NCBI GenBank assembly: GCA_964396385.1
Contig: CAYNFH010000308.1
Span: 1-6,153 of the forward strand
DNA from: CAYNFH01 sp964396385
GTDB taxonomy: Bacteria; Armatimonadota; Chthonomonadetes; Chthonomonadales; CAJBBX01
DNA: 6,153 nt
Direction: 5' to 3'
Position numbers and translations under genes: made by a program. The stretch's first letter is position 1, and each line of letters opens with the position of its first letter. The notes under the pieces were generated by a model. The model worked only from the letters and a program-made list of their open reading frames with translations. It was not told the origin of the DNA and ran no database searches. Positions 5,258 to 6,153 of this stretch are shown here, in pieces.

Positions 5258-6153
5258 ATGGATTTTGACCAGGCCCTCGCGTATATGCAAGGGCTCAAGC
5301 GGTTCGGCATCAAGCTGGGCAATGAGCGGTTCGAGGCGCTCTTGCGGCGCATCGGCAATCCCCATCGGTCGTACGGTATCGCGCACGTCGCAGGGACAAA
5401 GGGTAAGGGGTCGACCACAGCGATGATTGCGGCGATCCTGCACTCCCACGGCTACAAGGTAGGAGCGTACTACTCGCCCTACGTCTACGACGTGCGTGAG
5501 CGCGTGCAGGTGGACGGCCAGATGATCCCGCGGGATGACTTCGCCCGGTTGGTCACCCGACTGGCGCCTGTCGTAGAAGAGCTCGCGGCGACCGATCTGG
5601 GCCAGACGACCGAGTTTGAGCTGAAGACTGCCCTCGGTTTCCTCTACTTCGCCGAGCGCCAGGCCGACTTTGCGGCAGTGGAGGTCGGTATCGGCGGACG
5701 GCTGGACGCGACCAACGTCGTCCATCCCGACGTGAGCGTGATCACCAACATCGGGCTGGACCATACCCAAATCCTGGGAGATACGCACGCCAAGATCGCG
5801 GCGGAGAAGGCAGGCATCATTAAGCCCGGAATCCCGGTGATAACCGCCGTGGACGAGCCGAGCGCGGCGGCTGTAATATGGGAGTCAGCAGCGCGCAACA
5901 ATGCCACGCTCACTCAGGTGTGCGGGCCGGAGCACGCACCGGAGTGCGGGATAAGTTATCGCGATGCCGGGTCGACGTTCACGGTCTGGACGCCGCGGTC
6001 ACAGTATGGGGAGCTTCGGCTCCGACTCCAGGGGGAGTACCAGAAGCTAAACGCCGCGTGCGCCATCGGCGCGGTGGAAGGGATTGCCGCGCAGAGGGGT
6101 TTTACGGTAGACGCGGATGCAGTACGCGAAGGACTGGCCACTGCCTATGTCCC
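5258..6153 (+). CDS. folC: FolC: dihydrofolate synthase / folylpolyglutamate synthase (3' end outside window)
   Basis: FolC makes dihydrofolate from dihydropteroate and glutamate, then adds further glutamates to folates, using ATP in the cytoplasm. The window holds 298 codons of a protein normally about 420-440 long, so the C-terminal domain is cut off. Visible motifs are the P-loop HVAGTKGKGST (43-53), SPYVYDVRERVQVDGQMI (73-90; the family usually has SPH at the start), TEFELKTALGFLYFAE (118-133), VEVGIGGRLDATNVV (141-155), TNIGLDHTQILGDTH (163-177) and AEKAGIIKPG (182-191), whose Lys is the one carbamylated in known FolC structures. These are the core of the Mur ligase fold. The start has AAGGAG 5 nt upstream and matches the family N-terminus. 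It stands alone on the plus strand. Whether it does one or both reactions cannot be settled without the C-terminus. Confidence 0.96.
   Translation, partial: MDFDQALAYMQGLKRFGIKLGNERFEALLRRIGNPHRSYGIAHVAGTKGKGSTTAMIAAILHSHGYKVGAYYSPYVYDVRERVQVDGQMIPRDDFARLVTRLAPVVEELAATDLGQTTEFELKTALGFLYFAERQADFAAVEVGIGGRLDATNVVHPDVSVITNIGLDHTQILGDTHAKIAAEKAGIIKPGIPVITAVDEPSAAAVIWESAARNNATLTQVCGPEHAPECGISYRDAGSTFTVWTPRSQYGELRLRLQGEYQKLNAACAIGAVEGIAAQRGFTVDADAVREGLATAYV

Noticed and set aside
5087..5788. A 234-codon upstream extension of the oxidoreductase frame, making a 559-residue protein
   Set aside because: It runs antisense to most of the folC N-terminal half and through the repeat tracts, giving an RERERRGEGE-type low-complexity stretch. 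The Rossmann fold starts cleanly at 5086 with a ribosome site.

Overview
The window is about 6.1 kb of GC-rich bacterial chromosome that looks ordinary rather than mobile: compact genes, Shine-Dalgarno sites and sigma70-type promoters, with no transposase, phage gene, tRNA, rRNA or CRISPR array. My best guess for the source is Armatimonadota or a neighbouring GC-rich environmental lineage (Chloroflexota and Planctomycetota are alternatives). The guess rests on gene style and on low-complexity intergenic repeats, not on a phylogenetic marker.

Layout. On the minus strand, positions 2832 down to 1 hold one tight operon: an ABC transporter ATPase (1864-2832), its ABC-2 type membrane subunit (1090-1860) and a membrane-anchored TPR protein (1076 down to the left edge, C-terminus missing). 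The gaps between these genes are 3 and 13 bases. A 728-base gap (2833-3560) follows. It holds a divergent promoter pair, a repeat element built from 7-base units, and a candidate structured RNA of about 245 nt. The plus-strand HNH nuclease gene (3561-4079) comes next. It converges on a minus-strand Gfo/Idh/MocA-family oxidoreductase gene (4109-5086). That gene diverges from folC (5258 to the right edge, C-terminus missing), across a gap with more short-unit repeats.

How the parts work together. The ATPase and permease should form one membrane exporter or ABC-2 complex, and the TPR protein is probably an accessory of it. FolC belongs to folate metabolism. The oxidoreductase and HNH proteins have no visible functional link to their neighbours.

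The most interesting part is the leader of the HNH gene. A consensus promoter (TTGACA, 17 bases, TATAAT, 3244-3272) drives a transcript that meets a strong intrinsic terminator (3484-3525) before the HNH start. An upstream segment (3403-3416) can pair with 3474-3490, which would disrupt that terminator. The same interval contains a 58-codon reading frame with a histidine-rich end, whose stop codon touches the terminator stem. This could be a free-standing small RNA, a small-protein gene or an attenuator of the HNH gene. It matches no RNA family I recognise.
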